This document shows, piece by piece, positions 8,740 to 17,831 of a DNA stretch of 64,000 nucleotides. The stretch covers positions 434,001 to 498,000 of the forward strand of contig CAWAWM010000001.1 in assembly GCA_963785765.1 (NCBI GenBank), read 5' to 3'. A program made the translations under genes and the position numbers. How positions within the stretch are numbered: the first letter of the stretch is position 1; the number at the start of each line of letters is the position of its first letter. The notes below the pieces were generated by a model, which was not told where the DNA came from, ran no database searches, and worked only from the letters and a program-made list of their open reading frames with translations. Origin of the DNA: DATBGO01 sp963785765. Its GTDB lineage: Bacteria > Actinomycetota > Actinomycetes > Streptosporangiales > Streptosporangiaceae.

Positions 8740-9881
8740 CGCCGGCGCTGAGCAGGCGCGGCGCGACGGTCGGTCCGGCCGCCGCGTGGCGGGTGTCCGG
8801 TGTCCTCGTGGCGGCGGCCGCGCTGGCCGTATTCCCGCTGTGGTTCACCAACGGCCTGGTCACCACCATCGCAGTGGACACGATGATCTTCGTGGGGGCG
8901 GCCTCGGCCTGGAACATCTTCTCCGGGTACTCGGGCTACATCTCGCTCGGGCATGCGGTGTTCTTCGGCACCGGGGCCTATACGGTCGCCATCGCCGCGC
9001 GGGACTGGCAGCTGACCGGGGACGCGGTCTTCTGGCTGCTGCCGCTGGCCGGCGCGGTGGCCGCCGCGATCGCCGTTCCGTTCGGGTTGCTCGCGCTGCG
9101 GGTCAGGCGGCACACGTTCGTCGTGGTCACGATCGCCGTCTTCTTCATCTTCCAGCTGATGGCCTATAACTTCAGCTTCACGGCCGGCTCGACCGGGATC
9201 ATCGCCCCGGTGCTGAACTGGCAGCCTGCGACCTATAACAATCCCTTCTACTACCTGGCGCTGGCCATCGCGGCGGCCACGACCGCGCTGTCCTGGCTGA
9301 TCAGGGGATCACGGTTCGGCCTGCAGCTGCGGGCGGTCCGCGACGATGAGGACCGGGCCGCCGGGCTCGGCGTCCGGACCAGGCGGGTCAAGCTGTCGGC
9401 CTTCGTGATCTCCGGGCTGATCACCGGGGTGCTCGGGGGATTGTGGTTCTACTTCATCGGGGAGGCGCTGCCGCAGTTCGCGTTCGACCCGCTGTTCGAC
9501 ATCTCGGTCGCGCTGATGGCGTTCCTCGGCGGGATCGGCACGGTCGCCGGGCCGGTGCTCGGGGCGCTGATCATCGAGTCAGCCCAGCAGTACCTCACCA
9601 CGACCGTCACCAACGACTACCTCAGCGAGATCCTGCTCGGGGCGCTGTTCCTGGCTGTGATCCTGCTGCTGCCGCGCGGGGTGATACCGACCGCCGCCGA
9701 AAAGCTCGGCTCGTGGCAGGCGCGGCGCCGCGCGGCGCCGCGCGAGGTGCCCGCCGGCGCTCAGCCGGACGGCGCCGGTGGTACCGAGGCGTCTCCCGCG
9801 CCGGCCCCAGGGTCAGCCCCGGAATCAGCACCGTCCGGGCCGCCCGCGCCAGGCCCGCCCGGACCGGAGCGCCGGCCATGA
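8736..9881 (+). CDS. Branched-chain amino acid-type ABC permease, LivM family
   Basis: The product has 381 residues from the ATG at 8736, which overlaps the preceding stop. Polytopic segments include the LivM signature SGYSGYISLGHAVFFGTGAY and the loop RAVRDDEDRAAGLGVRTRRV. The last 45 or so residues are a Pro/Ala/Gly-rich cytoplasmic tail (PAPAPGSAPESAPSG) not found in typical LivM proteins, which end near 330-350 residues. It forms the heteromeric channel with the LivH-type subunit. The ATGA overlap with the ATPase gene implies equal expression. Confidence 0.93.
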   Translation: MTPALSRRGATVGPAAAWRVSGVLVAAAALAVFPLWFTNGLVTTIAVDTMIFVGAASAWNIFSGYSGYISLGHAVFFGTGAYTVAIAARDWQLTGDAVFWLLPLAGAVAAAIAVPFGLLALRVRRHTFVVVTIAVFFIFQLMAYNFSFTAGSTGIIAPVLNWQPATYNNPFYYLALAIAAATTALSWLIRGSRFGLQLRAVRDDEDRAAGLGVRTRRVKLSAFVISGLITGVLGGLWFYFIGEALPQFAFDPLFDISVALMAFLGGIGTVAGPVLGALIIESAQQYLTTTVTNDYLSEILLGALFLAVILLLPRGVIPTAAEKLGSWQARRRAAPREVPAGAQPDGAGGTEASPAPAPGSAPESAPSGPPAPGPPGPERRP

Positions 9882-10645
9882 CGGCGGCGCTGCTGGCCGA
9901 GCAGGTACGGCGGGCCTTCGGCGGCGTGCAGGCGCTCGACGGGGCCACGGTGGCGGTCGCCCCGGGCAGCATCACCGGGCTGATCGGTCCGAACGGCTCC
10001 GGCAAGACCACCCTGTTCAACGTGATCACCGGATATGAGCGGCTGGACTCCGGTCATGTCTACCTCGACGGCAGGAAGATCACGAACGCGCCGCCGCAGC
10101 GCGTCTTCGCCCTCGGCATCGGCCGGACGTTCCAGCTGACCAGGATCTTTCCCAGGCTCACGGTCATGGAGAACATGCTGGTCGCCACCCAGCACCGCGG
10201 CGGCCGCCGGGCCCGTAACCCGCTGGCCAGGGCCGGCGGCGCGGCGGACCGGCGGCGCGCGATGGACCTGCTCGAATTCGTCGGGATCGAAGACCACGCG
10301 GCCGCGCAGGCAGACACGCTGTCCTACGGCCAGCGCAAGCTGCTCGAGCTGGCCTACGTGCTGGTCGCGGATCCGGCCGTGGTGCTGCTCGACGAGCCGA
10401 CCGGCGGGGTGAACCCATCGCTGATCCACCACATCGAGGCGCGGATCAGGGCGCTGAACGCCGCCGGAACGACCTTCCTCATCGTGGAACACAACATGGA
10501 CTTCGTGATGGGCCTGTGCGACCAGATCGCGGTGCTTGACTACGGCACCGTGGTCGCCACCGGCCCGCCGGCGGTCATCCGGGCTGACCCGCGGGTGCTC
10601 GACGCCTACCTGGGCATCACCGAGGATGACGATGACGGCGGCTGA
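9878..10645 (+). CDS. ABC transporter ATP-binding protein, LivG family
   Basis: The product has 255 residues. Walker A is GPNGSGKTT, the signature motif is the LivG-type LSYGQRKLLELA, and Walker B is VVLLDEPTGGVNP. The His switch lies in IVEHNMDF. The start at 9878 overlaps the livM stop; a longer upstream frame antisense to nothing recognisable is rejected. It hydrolyses ATP with its LivF-type partner to drive import. Confidence 0.94.
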   Translation: MTAALLAEQVRRAFGGVQALDGATVAVAPGSITGLIGPNGSGKTTLFNVITGYERLDSGHVYLDGRKITNAPPQRVFALGIGRTFQLTRIFPRLTVMENMLVATQHRGGRRARNPLARAGGAADRRRAMDLLEFVGIEDHAAAQADTLSYGQRKLLELAYVLVADPAVVLLDEPTGGVNPSLIHHIEARIRALNAAGTTFLIVEHNMDFVMGLCDQIAVLDYGTVVATGPPAVIRADPRVLDAYLGITEDDDDGG

Positions 10646-11369
10646 CGCGCTGGTCGTGGACCGGCTGGTGGCCGGCTACGGCGGCGGCGACGTGCTGCAC
10701 GAGGTGTCGCTGCGGGTGCCGGACGGCGGGATCACCTGCATCGTCGGGCCGAACGGGGCGGGCAAGTCCACGCTGCTCGCGGCGATCAGCGGGCTGCTGC
10801 GGCCGCGGCGCGGCAGCATCACGCTGCACGGCCAGCCGCTGGCCGGCAAGAGCCCCAGGCAGGTGCTCGACATGGGAGTGGTGCACGTCCCGCAGAACCA
10901 CAGCCTGTTCAGGGAGATGACGGTCCGGGAGAACATCGATCTCGGCGGCTATTCGATCTCGGACCGATCGCTCCTGGCCCGCAGGCGCGCGGCGGTGGAG
11001 GAGATGTTCCCCGACGTCGCAGCGTGGGCACCAAAGAAGGCGGGCAGCCTGTCCGGCGGCCAGCAGCGGCTGGTCGAGTTCGCCCGATGCCTGATGCTCG
11101 ACCCCGCACTGATCATCCTGGACGAGCCGTCGATGGGCCTGGCGCCGAAGGTGTTGCGAACCGTCTTCGACGCGGTCGCGATGATGAACGCCAACGGGAA
11201 GACGGTGCTGCTCGTCGAGCAGAACGCGCGCGCGGGCCTGCGGTTGTCCGATCACGGCGTGGTCATGGAGAACGGCAGGGTCCGGCTGACCGGGACCGGC
11301 GCCGAGGTGCTCAGCCACCCCGAGATCGCGGCCCTGTACCTCGGCGGCCACCCGGGGAACGCCAGGTGA
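10632..11369 (+). CDS. ABC transporter ATP-binding protein, LivF family
   Basis: The product has 245 residues from the ATG at 10632; an ATG at 10626 is also possible. GAGGA at 10622-10626 suits the 10632 start. Walker A is GPNGAGKST, the signature is LSGGQQRLVEFA, and Walker B is LIILDEPSMGLAP, with the LivF-type SMGL. The gene overlaps livG by 14 bp and the amidohydrolase by a GTGA junction. It completes a full LivJHMGF-type importer. Confidence 0.94.
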   Translation: MTAADALVVDRLVAGYGGGDVLHEVSLRVPDGGITCIVGPNGAGKSTLLAAISGLLRPRRGSITLHGQPLAGKSPRQVLDMGVVHVPQNHSLFREMTVRENIDLGGYSISDRSLLARRRAAVEEMFPDVAAWAPKKAGSLSGGQQRLVEFARCLMLDPALIILDEPSMGLAPKVLRTVFDAVAMMNANGKTVLLVEQNARAGLRLSDHGVVMENGRVRLTGTGAEVLSHPEIAALYLGGHPGNAR

Positions 11370-12388
11370 TCGTCGACGCGCACTGCCACATCATCGCCCC
11401 CGCGATGCTGACCCCGGCCGTTCCGCTGCAGTGGCGGCCGGTGCTGCGCAGCGAGGCCGGCCGCCAGGTGATCACCTTCCGCGGCCGGACCCTGCACTCG
11501 GTGGTGGCGGAGTTCTGCGACGTCGACGCGATGCTGGCGGAGGCGGCCGCCGACGGCGTGGATCACCTGGTGCTGTCACCGTGGATCATGCTGGTCCCGG
11601 TCGAGGCGGGCCTGGATGAGGCCATCCGAGTCTGCCGCGTGCAGAACGAGGCGCTGGCCGGCGTCGCCGCCTCCGGCCGGGTGAGCGCCCTGGGCGCGGT
11701 CCCGCTCCAGGATGGGCCGGTGGCGGCCCGCGAGCTGGCCACGCTGATGAAGCTGCCCGGCCTCTGCGGAGCCGAGATCCCGGCCAGCGTGGCCGGGGAT
11801 TACCTGGGCGAGGACAGGTTCCTGCCGTTCTGGGAGGCCGCGGCCGACACCGGTGCGCTGATCTTCGTGCATCCCACCACGACCGGCTTCCGGCTGCCCG
11901 CGCTGGCGCCCTACTATCTGTGGAACTCGGCGGGCAACCCGCTGGAGACCGCGATCACGGCGGCCCAGCTGGCCACAGCCGGGATCATGGAGCGCTACCC
12001 GCGGCTGAAGATCCTGCTCGCGCACGGCGGCGGCGGCCTGCACGCGCTGCGCGGCCGGCTCCGCCGCGCCTTCGCGGTCCGCCCGGAGGCCCGGGCCCGG
12101 TCCGCCGAGGGACCCGACGCGGCCCTGCACCGGTTCTACTACGACACCATTACCCACGATCAGGCGCTGCTGGCCGACCTGGTCGAGTACGCCGGGGCCG
12201 ATCACGTGCTGCTCGGCTCGGACCGGCCGTTCGACATGGGCGCCGAGCATCCGGCCGCCGCGGTCACCAACCTGGGGCTGGCTGCCGGCGAGCAGCTCAT
12301 CCTGGGCGGCAACGCGCGGCGGCTGCTGTCCATCCCCGATGGCGCGGACCCGCCGTCGTGCGGCATGCTCAGCCCTGATCCCCGTTAG
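11366..12388 (+). CDS. Amidohydrolase-2 family metal-dependent hydrolase or decarboxylase
   Basis: The product has 340 residues from a GTG that overlaps the livF stop. The N-terminal metal motif is VDAHCHI (HxH). Further metal or catalytic positions are FVHPTTTG, LAHGGGG and LLGSDRPFDMG. This is the ACMSD/gamma-resorcylate decarboxylase branch of the TIM-barrel amidohydrolases, whose members decarboxylate or hydrolyse aromatic and cyclic acids. Tight coupling to the importer suggests it acts early on the imported compound. The reaction type (decarboxylation versus ring or amide hydrolysis) is not resolved. Confidence 0.85.
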   Translation: MIVDAHCHIIAPAMLTPAVPLQWRPVLRSEAGRQVITFRGRTLHSVVAEFCDVDAMLAEAAADGVDHLVLSPWIMLVPVEAGLDEAIRVCRVQNEALAGVAASGRVSALGAVPLQDGPVAARELATLMKLPGLCGAEIPASVAGDYLGEDRFLPFWEAAADTGALIFVHPTTTGFRLPALAPYYLWNSAGNPLETAITAAQLATAGIMERYPRLKILLAHGGGGLHALRGRLRRAFAVRPEARARSAEGPDAALHRFYYDTITHDQALLADLVEYAGADHVLLGSDRPFDMGAEHPAAAVTNLGLAAGEQLILGGNARRLLSIPDGADPPSCGMLSPDPR

Positions 12389-12427
12389 GAATCTTGGTGG
12401 TTCTGGCTGTGAGTGAGGTGACCGGCG

Positions 12428-13807
12428 ATGGCGATTCACACCTACGGGCCGAACGCGGTGGACTGGGAGCAGCGCGTTGACCTGACCAGGCTCCGCGAGG
12501 ACCGGCTGGCCAGGCTGACGGCCGAGCTCGAGCGCTCGGAGCTCGGCGGGCTGCTGGCCTTTGACTTCGCCAACATCAGGTACATGACCGCGACCCACAT
12601 CGGCACCTGGGCGATGGACAAGCTGATCCGCTTCGCGCTGCTGCCGCGCGGCGGTGAGCCGGTGGTCTGGGACTTCGGGTCGGCGGCCCGCCATCATCAG
12701 CTGTACAACCCCTGGCTGGACCACACCGCGGCGGGCGCGGCGCAGACCGGCGCCCGGGCCGGCATCTCCACGCTGCGCGGTGCGTTCCATCCGGGCGCCG
12801 GCATCGCCGAGGAGGTGGCCCGCCAGGTGGTGACCGAGCTGCGCAACTACGGGCTGGCCGGCGCGCCGCTCGGCATCGACATGGCCGAGATGCCGGTGCT
12901 GGCGGCGCTGCGGGCGGCGGGCATCGAGACCGTCGATGGCCAGCAGGTGTTCCTGGAGGCCCGCCGGACCAAGACCCCCGATGAGATCTCGCTCCTGAGC
13001 CAGGCCTGCGCCATGGTCGACGCCGCCTACCAGGAGCTGTACGGGTTCCTGCGGCCCGGCGTGCGGGAAAACGAGTGCGTCGGGCTGGTCAGCAAGGTCC
13101 TGTATGACCTGGGCAGCGAGTACGTCGAGGGCGTCAACGCGATCTCCGGCGAGCGCTGCTCGCCGCATCCGCACGTGTACTCCGACCGGCTGATCCGGCC
13201 CGGCGACCCGGCGTTCTTCGACATCCTGCACAGCCACCTCGGCTACCGGACCTGTTACTACCGCACGTTCGCGGTCGGCAGCGCGTCGCCTGCGCAGCGC
13301 GACGCCTACGTCCGGTGCCGCGAATACATGGACCAGGCCATCGCGCTGGTGCGGCCGGGCGCCACCACGGCCGACATCGTCTCGCTGTGGCCGACGGCGC
13401 AGGAGTTCGGTTTCCCCGACGAGACGGCGGCGTTCGCGCTGCAGTACGGCCACGGGGTCGGCCTGTCCATCTGGGAGAAACCGATCTTCAGCCGACTCGT
13501 GTCGCTGGATCACCCAGAGACCCTCGAGGAGGGGATGGTGTTCGCCCTGGAGACTTACTGGCCGGCCGCTGACGGCTGGTCGGCCGCCCGGATCGAGGAG
13601 GAACTGGTGGTCACCGCGGACGGCTGCGAGGTCATCACCAAGTTCCCGGCCGAGGAGCTGCTGGTGGCCGGGCGCAAGTACTGGACCGCCGGGGGTGCCC
13701 TGGACACCCTGCGGGAAAGCCAGTCGCACCTCAACACCGCCGCCGGGCGCGGCGACCGCACTGCCGGGAGCACCGGCGGGAACACGGCTGCGGACGGCGC
13801 TTCATGA
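12428..13807 (+). CDS. M24 (pita-bread fold) family hydrolase, creatinase/Xaa-Pro peptidase-like
   Basis: The product has 459 residues. An N-terminal creatinase-like domain (about 1-175) precedes the M24 domain. Four of the five usual metal ligands are visible: D265 (FFDILH), H342 (YGHGVG), E375 (FALETYWP) and E390 (ARIEEELVV). The second Asp, normally in a GYxSD motif, is replaced by C276 (GYRTCYYRTF). Creatinase is a known member that works without metal, and DddP lyases are also M24 proteins, so this need not be a peptidase. The gene overlaps the E1 alpha start by ATGA. I infer C-N or similar bond cleavage on a small molecule. Confidence 0.8.
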   Translation: MAIHTYGPNAVDWEQRVDLTRLREDRLARLTAELERSELGGLLAFDFANIRYMTATHIGTWAMDKLIRFALLPRGGEPVVWDFGSAARHHQLYNPWLDHTAAGAAQTGARAGISTLRGAFHPGAGIAEEVARQVVTELRNYGLAGAPLGIDMAEMPVLAALRAAGIETVDGQQVFLEARRTKTPDEISLLSQACAMVDAAYQELYGFLRPGVRENECVGLVSKVLYDLGSEYVEGVNAISGERCSPHPHVYSDRLIRPGDPAFFDILHSHLGYRTCYYRTFAVGSASPAQRDAYVRCREYMDQAIALVRPGATTADIVSLWPTAQEFGFPDETAAFALQYGHGVGLSIWEKPIFSRLVSLDHPETLEEGMVFALETYWPAADGWSAARIEEELVVTADGCEVITKFPAEELLVAGRKYWTAGGALDTLRESQSHLNTAAGRGDRTAGSTGGNTAADGAS

Positions 13808-14802
13808 CGGCCACCGATGCCACCATCGGCGCCGATCAGCTGCTCGCCCTGTACGAGCAGATGTCGGTGATCCGCCAGACCGAGCAGGCGGCGCACGACC
13901 TGTTCCTGGCCGGGCTGGTCAAGGGGACGACGCACCTGGCCGCGGGCCATGAGGCGGTGGCGGCGGGCGCGAGCTTCGCGCTGGAGCCCGACGACTACGT
14001 GTTCGCCACCTACCGCGGCCATCACCATGCGATGGCCCGCGGCGCCTCCCCGGCCGAGTGCCTGGCCGAGCTGATGAGCAAGGGCACCGGCCTGTGCCAC
14101 GCTAAGGGCGGCTCGATGCACCTGACCAAGGCGTCCGCCGGGATGCTCGGCTCGTACGCGATCGTCGGCGCGCACCTGCCGATCGCGGCCGGGGCCGCCT
14201 GGTCAGCCAAGCTGCGCGGCACCGGCCAGGTCGCGGTCGCGTTCTTCGGTGACGGAGCGACCAACATCGGGGCCTTCCACGAGGCGCTCAACCTCGCTGC
14301 CGTCTGGGCCCTGCCGGTGCTGTTCATCTGCGAGAACAACCTCTACATGGAGTACACGCCGATCGGCTCGGTGACTCCGGTCGCCCATCCGGCCGCCGAC
14401 CGGGCGCCTGCCTACGGGCTGCCCGCCGAGATCGTCGACGGCAATGACGTGGTGGCCGTCGCGGACGCGGTCCGGCGGGCCGCCGACCGGGCCAGGTCGG
14501 GCGGCGGGCCGACGATCCTGGAGGCACAGACCTACCGGCACTTCGGCCACAGCCGGACCGATCCGGCCAGCTACCGGCCCGCCGCCGAGGTCGAGCACTG
14601 GCTCGGCCGGGACCCGCTCGACCTGGCCGCCGCCCGGCTCGGGGCGCTCGGCGTGCCGCCGGAGTCGGTGGCCGCGGCCGCCCAACGGGCCGCGAGCATC
14701 GTCGAGCAGGCGGTGGCCACCGCGAAGGCAGCACCGCCACCCGATCCCGGGACCGCGTTCACCGACGTCTGGGCAGATGGAGGCTCGTCATGGCGGACCT
14801 GA
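13804..14802 (+). CDS. 2-oxoacid/acetoin dehydrogenase E1 component, alpha subunit
   Basis: The product has 332 residues. The thiamine diphosphate motif runs from FFGDGATNIGAFHEALNL to ICENN (GDG...NN). The N-terminal region has the usual HLAAGHEAVAAG and AKGGSMHLT segments. It forms an alpha2beta2 enzyme with the next gene and would decarboxylate a 2-oxoacid or cleave an acetoin-like diketone. No lipoyl E2 or E3 gene follows, so acyl transfer must use components encoded elsewhere, or the enzyme works without them. Confidence 0.92.
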   Translation: MTATDATIGADQLLALYEQMSVIRQTEQAAHDLFLAGLVKGTTHLAAGHEAVAAGASFALEPDDYVFATYRGHHHAMARGASPAECLAELMSKGTGLCHAKGGSMHLTKASAGMLGSYAIVGAHLPIAAGAAWSAKLRGTGQVAVAFFGDGATNIGAFHEALNLAAVWALPVLFICENNLYMEYTPIGSVTPVAHPAADRAPAYGLPAEIVDGNDVVAVADAVRRAADRARSGGGPTILEAQTYRHFGHSRTDPASYRPAAEVEHWLGRDPLDLAAARLGALGVPPESVAAAAQRAASIVEQAVATAKAAPPPDPGTAFTDVWADGGSSWRT

Positions 14803-15770
14803 TCAGCTACCGGGAGGCGGTGGCCTTCGGCCTGGCCGCCGAGCTGCGCCGCGACCCGGCCGTGGTGTGCCTCGGTGAGGACATCGGCGCCGCCGGCGGC
14901 GTGTTCAAGACCACCGCCGGCTTGTTCGACGAGTTCGGCGCCACCCGGATCTGGGACACGCCCATTTCCGAGCAGGCCATCCTGGGCATGGCCATGGGGG
15001 CCGCGATGACCGGCATGCGGCCGGTCGCCGAGATCATGTTCTCCGACTTTTTCGCCTGCTGCTGGGACTACCTGGCCAACGAGATACCGAAGATGCGTTA
15101 CATGACGGGCGGCCAGGTCACGGTCCCGCTGGTGGTCAGGACCGCGAACGGCGGCGGTCTGGGCTTCGGCGCCCAGCACTCGCAGGCGGTGGAGAACTGG
15201 GCGCTGACCATCCCCGGCCTGAAGATCGCGGCGCCAGCCACCCCCGCCGACGTGATCGGGCTGCTCGCCGCGGCGGTCCGCAGTGACGACCCGGTTGTCT
15301 TCTTCGAGCACAAGGGCCTGTTGGCCAGCAAGGGCCCGGCGCCGGCCGACGGCCACCTGGTGCGGCTCGGCCAGGCCGCCATCGCGCGCGCGGGCAGCGA
15401 CATCACGCTCGTCGCGCTGGCCGCCACCGTTCCGCTGGCGCTGACCGCCGCCGACCAGCTGGCGGCCGAGGGCGTCGCCGCCGAGGTCATCGACCTGCGC
15501 TGCCTGGTACCGCTGGACATGCGGACGGTGCTGGAGTCGGTCGGGCGGACCGCCCGGCTGGTGATCGTGGAGGAGAACCCGTACCAGGGCGGCTGGGGCG
15601 GCACGGTCGCGTCGATCGTCGCGGAGGAGGGCTTCGAGCTGCTCGACGCGCCGGTCCGCCGGGTGGCGGCCGCCTGCGTCCCGCTGCCGTTCGCCGACGC
15701 GCTGGAGGACCAGGTCATCCCCAGCGTGGCGGCGGTGCTGGCGGCGGCCAGGTCGCTGGTCGGCTACTGA
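14790..15770 (+). CDS. 2-oxoacid/acetoin dehydrogenase E1 component, beta subunit
   Basis: The product has 326 residues with the normal E1-beta architecture: VCLGEDIG, the TPISEQAILGMAMGAAMTGM activation segment, and a C-terminal transketolase domain (EVIDLRCLVPLDMRTVLESV; VIVEENPYQGGWG). It overlaps the alpha gene by 13 bp, so the subunits are coupled. It is the last gene of the operon and meets the GNAT gene tail to tail with a 7-bp overlap. Confidence 0.93.
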   Translation: MADLISYREAVAFGLAAELRRDPAVVCLGEDIGAAGGVFKTTAGLFDEFGATRIWDTPISEQAILGMAMGAAMTGMRPVAEIMFSDFFACCWDYLANEIPKMRYMTGGQVTVPLVVRTANGGGLGFGAQHSQAVENWALTIPGLKIAAPATPADVIGLLAAAVRSDDPVVFFEHKGLLASKGPAPADGHLVRLGQAAIARAGSDITLVALAATVPLALTAADQLAAEGVAAEVIDLRCLVPLDMRTVLESVGRTARLVIVEENPYQGGWGGTVASIVAEEGFELLDAPVRRVAAACVPLPFADALEDQVIPSVAAVLAAARSLVGY

Positions 15771-16255
15771 CCGCTGGCCGGGCCTGCCCCCTGGGCCAGC
15801 GCGCGCAGCGCCGGGCCGGCCAGCCGGTGGACCGTCCACTCGTCCATCGCGACTGCGCCCAGGGCGGTATAGAAGCCGATCGCGGGGGAGTTCCAGTCCA
15901 GCACCCACCACTCCAGCCGGCCGTAGCCGCGCTCGACGCAGATCCTGGCCAGCTCGGCCAGCAGCGCCCGGCCGTAGCCCTGCCCCCGGACGGCCGGGGT
16001 CACGTACAAGTCCTCCAGGTAGATGCCGTGGCTGCCGACCCAGGTCGAGTAGCTGACGAACCACAGCGCGAACCCGGCCACGCTCCCGTCCTGCTCGGCG
16101 ACGTGCGCGAAGACCGCGGGCGCCGGGCCGAACAAGGCCCGGGCCAGGTCATCCTCGGTCGCGGTGACCTCGGCCAGGGACCGCTCGTAGTCGGCCAGCT
16201 CGCGGATCAGCTGGTGAATCTGCGCGATGTCACTGGGACGGGCCGGCCTGATCAC
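15764..16255 (-). CDS. GNAT N-acetyltransferase, diamine acetyltransferase-like
   Basis: The product has 163 residues. The acetyl-CoA loop is VRGQGYGRALL, preceded by YLEDLYVTPA and followed by WWVLDWNSPAIGFYTALGA, a pattern of the spermidine/spermine acetyltransferase branch. It would acetylate a small amine in the cytoplasm. It starts 10 bp after the GntR gene, so the two are probably one transcript. The link to the E1 operon is positional only. Confidence 0.87.
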   Translation of the reverse strand: MIRPARPSDIAQIHQLIRELADYERSLAEVTATEDDLARALFGPAPAVFAHVAEQDGSVAGFALWFVSYSTWVGSHGIYLEDLYVTPAVRGQGYGRALLAELARICVERGYGRLEWWVLDWNSPAIGFYTALGAVAMDEWTVHRLAGPALRALAQGAGPASGQ

Positions 16256-16265
16256 GGCGGTGCCG

Positions 16266-17051
16266 TCAGCACGACGCCGGGCCGGTCACGCCGAACCGGT
16301 ACCTGAGCCGGAACCGCTCGGCGGCGATGACGATGTCGGCGGCCTCCACGGCCAGCTCGCCGGCCAGGTGCAGGCGCTCGACGAGCAGCACCGGCGCGCC
16401 AGCCGGGACACCGAGCGCGGTCGCCTCGGCGCGCAGCGAGGGCCGTACGGACACTTCCTCGGTAACCTGATCCACCGCGATGCCGATCGAGGCCATCCGC
16501 TCCACCACCCCCCGGCCAGCCAGCGGGCCCTGCTCGGGCTGGGCCACCGGCGTCTGGCCGGTCAGCCGTTCCGGTTCGTAACTGGTCGCCAGCTGGATGG
16601 CCGAGCCGTCCGCGCTGAGCAGGTACCTGGTGCTCATGACCAGGTCCGTAGCCGGATCGAGGCCGAGCCGCCTGGCGACGTGGACCGGCGGCGGCGCCAG
16701 CTCGCTCTGGCACTCCCAGGCCAGCCGGCGCCCGCCCGGGGAGCCCGCGGCCTGCTGGGCCGGCTCGTCGAGACCGAACGGTGACCCGGGGGAGTGCAGC
16801 CGGTCATGATCTAGGTAACAGGCGGCGGGGATCTTGCGGACGTAGGACCCGGAGCCGGCCCGCGCTTCGATCAGGCCCTCGGTGGCCAGGACTTGCAGCG
16901 CGTGCTTGGCCGCGGTCTCGCCGACGCCGTACCTGGCGATGATCGCGTTGCGGGAGGGCACCCGGGCGCCCGGGCCCAGCACGCCGTCCTGGATCCTGCT
17001 GCGCAGGTCCTCAAGCACCCGGAGGTACACCGGGTCGGTTGACGTGGTCAT
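16266..17051 (-). CDS. GntR/HutC-family transcriptional regulator
   Basis: The product has 261 residues from the ATG at 17051 (MTTSTDPVYLRVLEDLRSRI). The winged helix (about 8-75) contains VPSRNAIIARYGVGETAAKH. The C-terminal UTRA effector domain ends RFRLRYRFGV. HutC-type regulators bind small molecules such as sugars, amines or organic acids. It is cotranscribed with the GNAT gene and convergent with the catabolic operon, so it may control either or both. Confidence 0.9.
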   Translation of the reverse strand: MTTSTDPVYLRVLEDLRSRIQDGVLGPGARVPSRNAIIARYGVGETAAKHALQVLATEGLIEARAGSGSYVRKIPAACYLDHDRLHSPGSPFGLDEPAQQAAGSPGGRRLAWECQSELAPPPVHVARRLGLDPATDLVMSTRYLLSADGSAIQLATSYEPERLTGQTPVAQPEQGPLAGRGVVERMASIGIAVDQVTEEVSVRPSLRAEATALGVPAGAPVLLVERLHLAGELAVEAADIVIAAERFRLRYRFGVTGPASC

Positions 17052-17194
17052 CGGCTCCCGATCTTCCTGGCGGTCCGGCCGCGCAGGTGGCGCTGCCCCT
17101 GCCGGGCAGGAGGCCATTCTCGCCCAGAGTGCCGCCGCGCCGTCAGCCAAACTGGCCATCAGGGGAGCTGAGACCGCACGAGGCCGGCTCGGCC

Positions 17195-17569
17195 CTAGTC
17201 GCTGCCCTCCTCCAGGAGGAGGTGATAGCCATTGGGGGTGCGGGCGTGCAGCAGCCGGTACTGCCAGTCCTCGCCGGGGGTCATCAGCTGCTCGGTGAAG
17301 GGCACCCCGGCCTCCTTCAGCCGCTGCTTGGCCTGCTCGATGTCCTTCACCCCGAACTGCCAGGCGAGCACCTGGTCGGGGCGGTCGGTGCTGAAACCGG
17401 CGCGGCGCTCGATGCCGAACTCGACCGGCCCGTGGCCGAGCGCGATGAAGTCGGGGTATTCCGGGCCCTCGTAGGTGACGTGGAAGCCCAGGCGGAGGTA
17501 GAAATCCCGTTCAGCGTCGAGATCGCTGACGAACAGGATCGGGATGATCCGGTTGAACAATGCCGCCAT
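17195..17569 (-). CDS. VOC (glyoxalase/bleomycin-resistance-like) protein
   Basis: The product has 124 residues with the paired beta-alpha-beta-beta-beta modules of the vicinal oxygen chelate fold (IIPILFVSDLDAERDFYLRL; VKDIEQAKQRLKEAGVPF). Single-domain members like this dimerise and may bind drugs or act as metal-dependent lyases or dioxygenases. No neighbour fixes the function; it stands alone before the repeat-rich lgt upstream region. Confidence 0.85.
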   Translation of the reverse strand: MAALFNRIIPILFVSDLDAERDFYLRLGFHVTYEGPEYPDFIALGHGPVEFGIERRAGFSTDRPDQVLAWQFGVKDIEQAKQRLKEAGVPFTEQLMTPGEDWQYRLLHARTPNGYHLLLEEGSD

Positions 17570-17686
17570 AGCGGGACATGGTAGCGATCCGCGGTAGCTG
17601 AGGTGCCGGTGTGCGCGGACCGATACACAGGCAGTTCACCCAAGATCGGAGCGCCGCACCGGTTTGCGCCGGTATGCCAGCCCTGT

Positions 17687-17780
17687 GCCGGCCGCCCCGG
17701 GCCGGCCGCCCCGTGGAAGCAGCCCCGTGCAGGCCGCATCTATGGCCGCACCGTGCCGGCCGCCCCGTGCCGGCAACACC
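17687..17780. repeat. Degenerate GC-rich repeats upstream of lgt
   Basis: Irregular copies of GCCGGCCGCCCCGTG occur at 17687, 17701 and about 17755, with decayed copies between. Spacing is 14-15 bp in places. The stretch fills most of the gap between the VOC gene and lgt and could be translated in frame with lgt, but Lgt homologues start at the downstream ATG. Confidence 0.6.
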
Positions 17781-17831
17781 GCTGGTGCCTGCGCGGCACT
17801 ATGGTGCCGCGCCTTGGTTTACCCTCGGTCC

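Noticed and set aside
11576..13729. 717-codon antisense frame over the amidohydrolase and M24 genes
   Set aside because: Composition is that of a GC-rich shadow frame; no motifs, and the plus-strand genes are certain.
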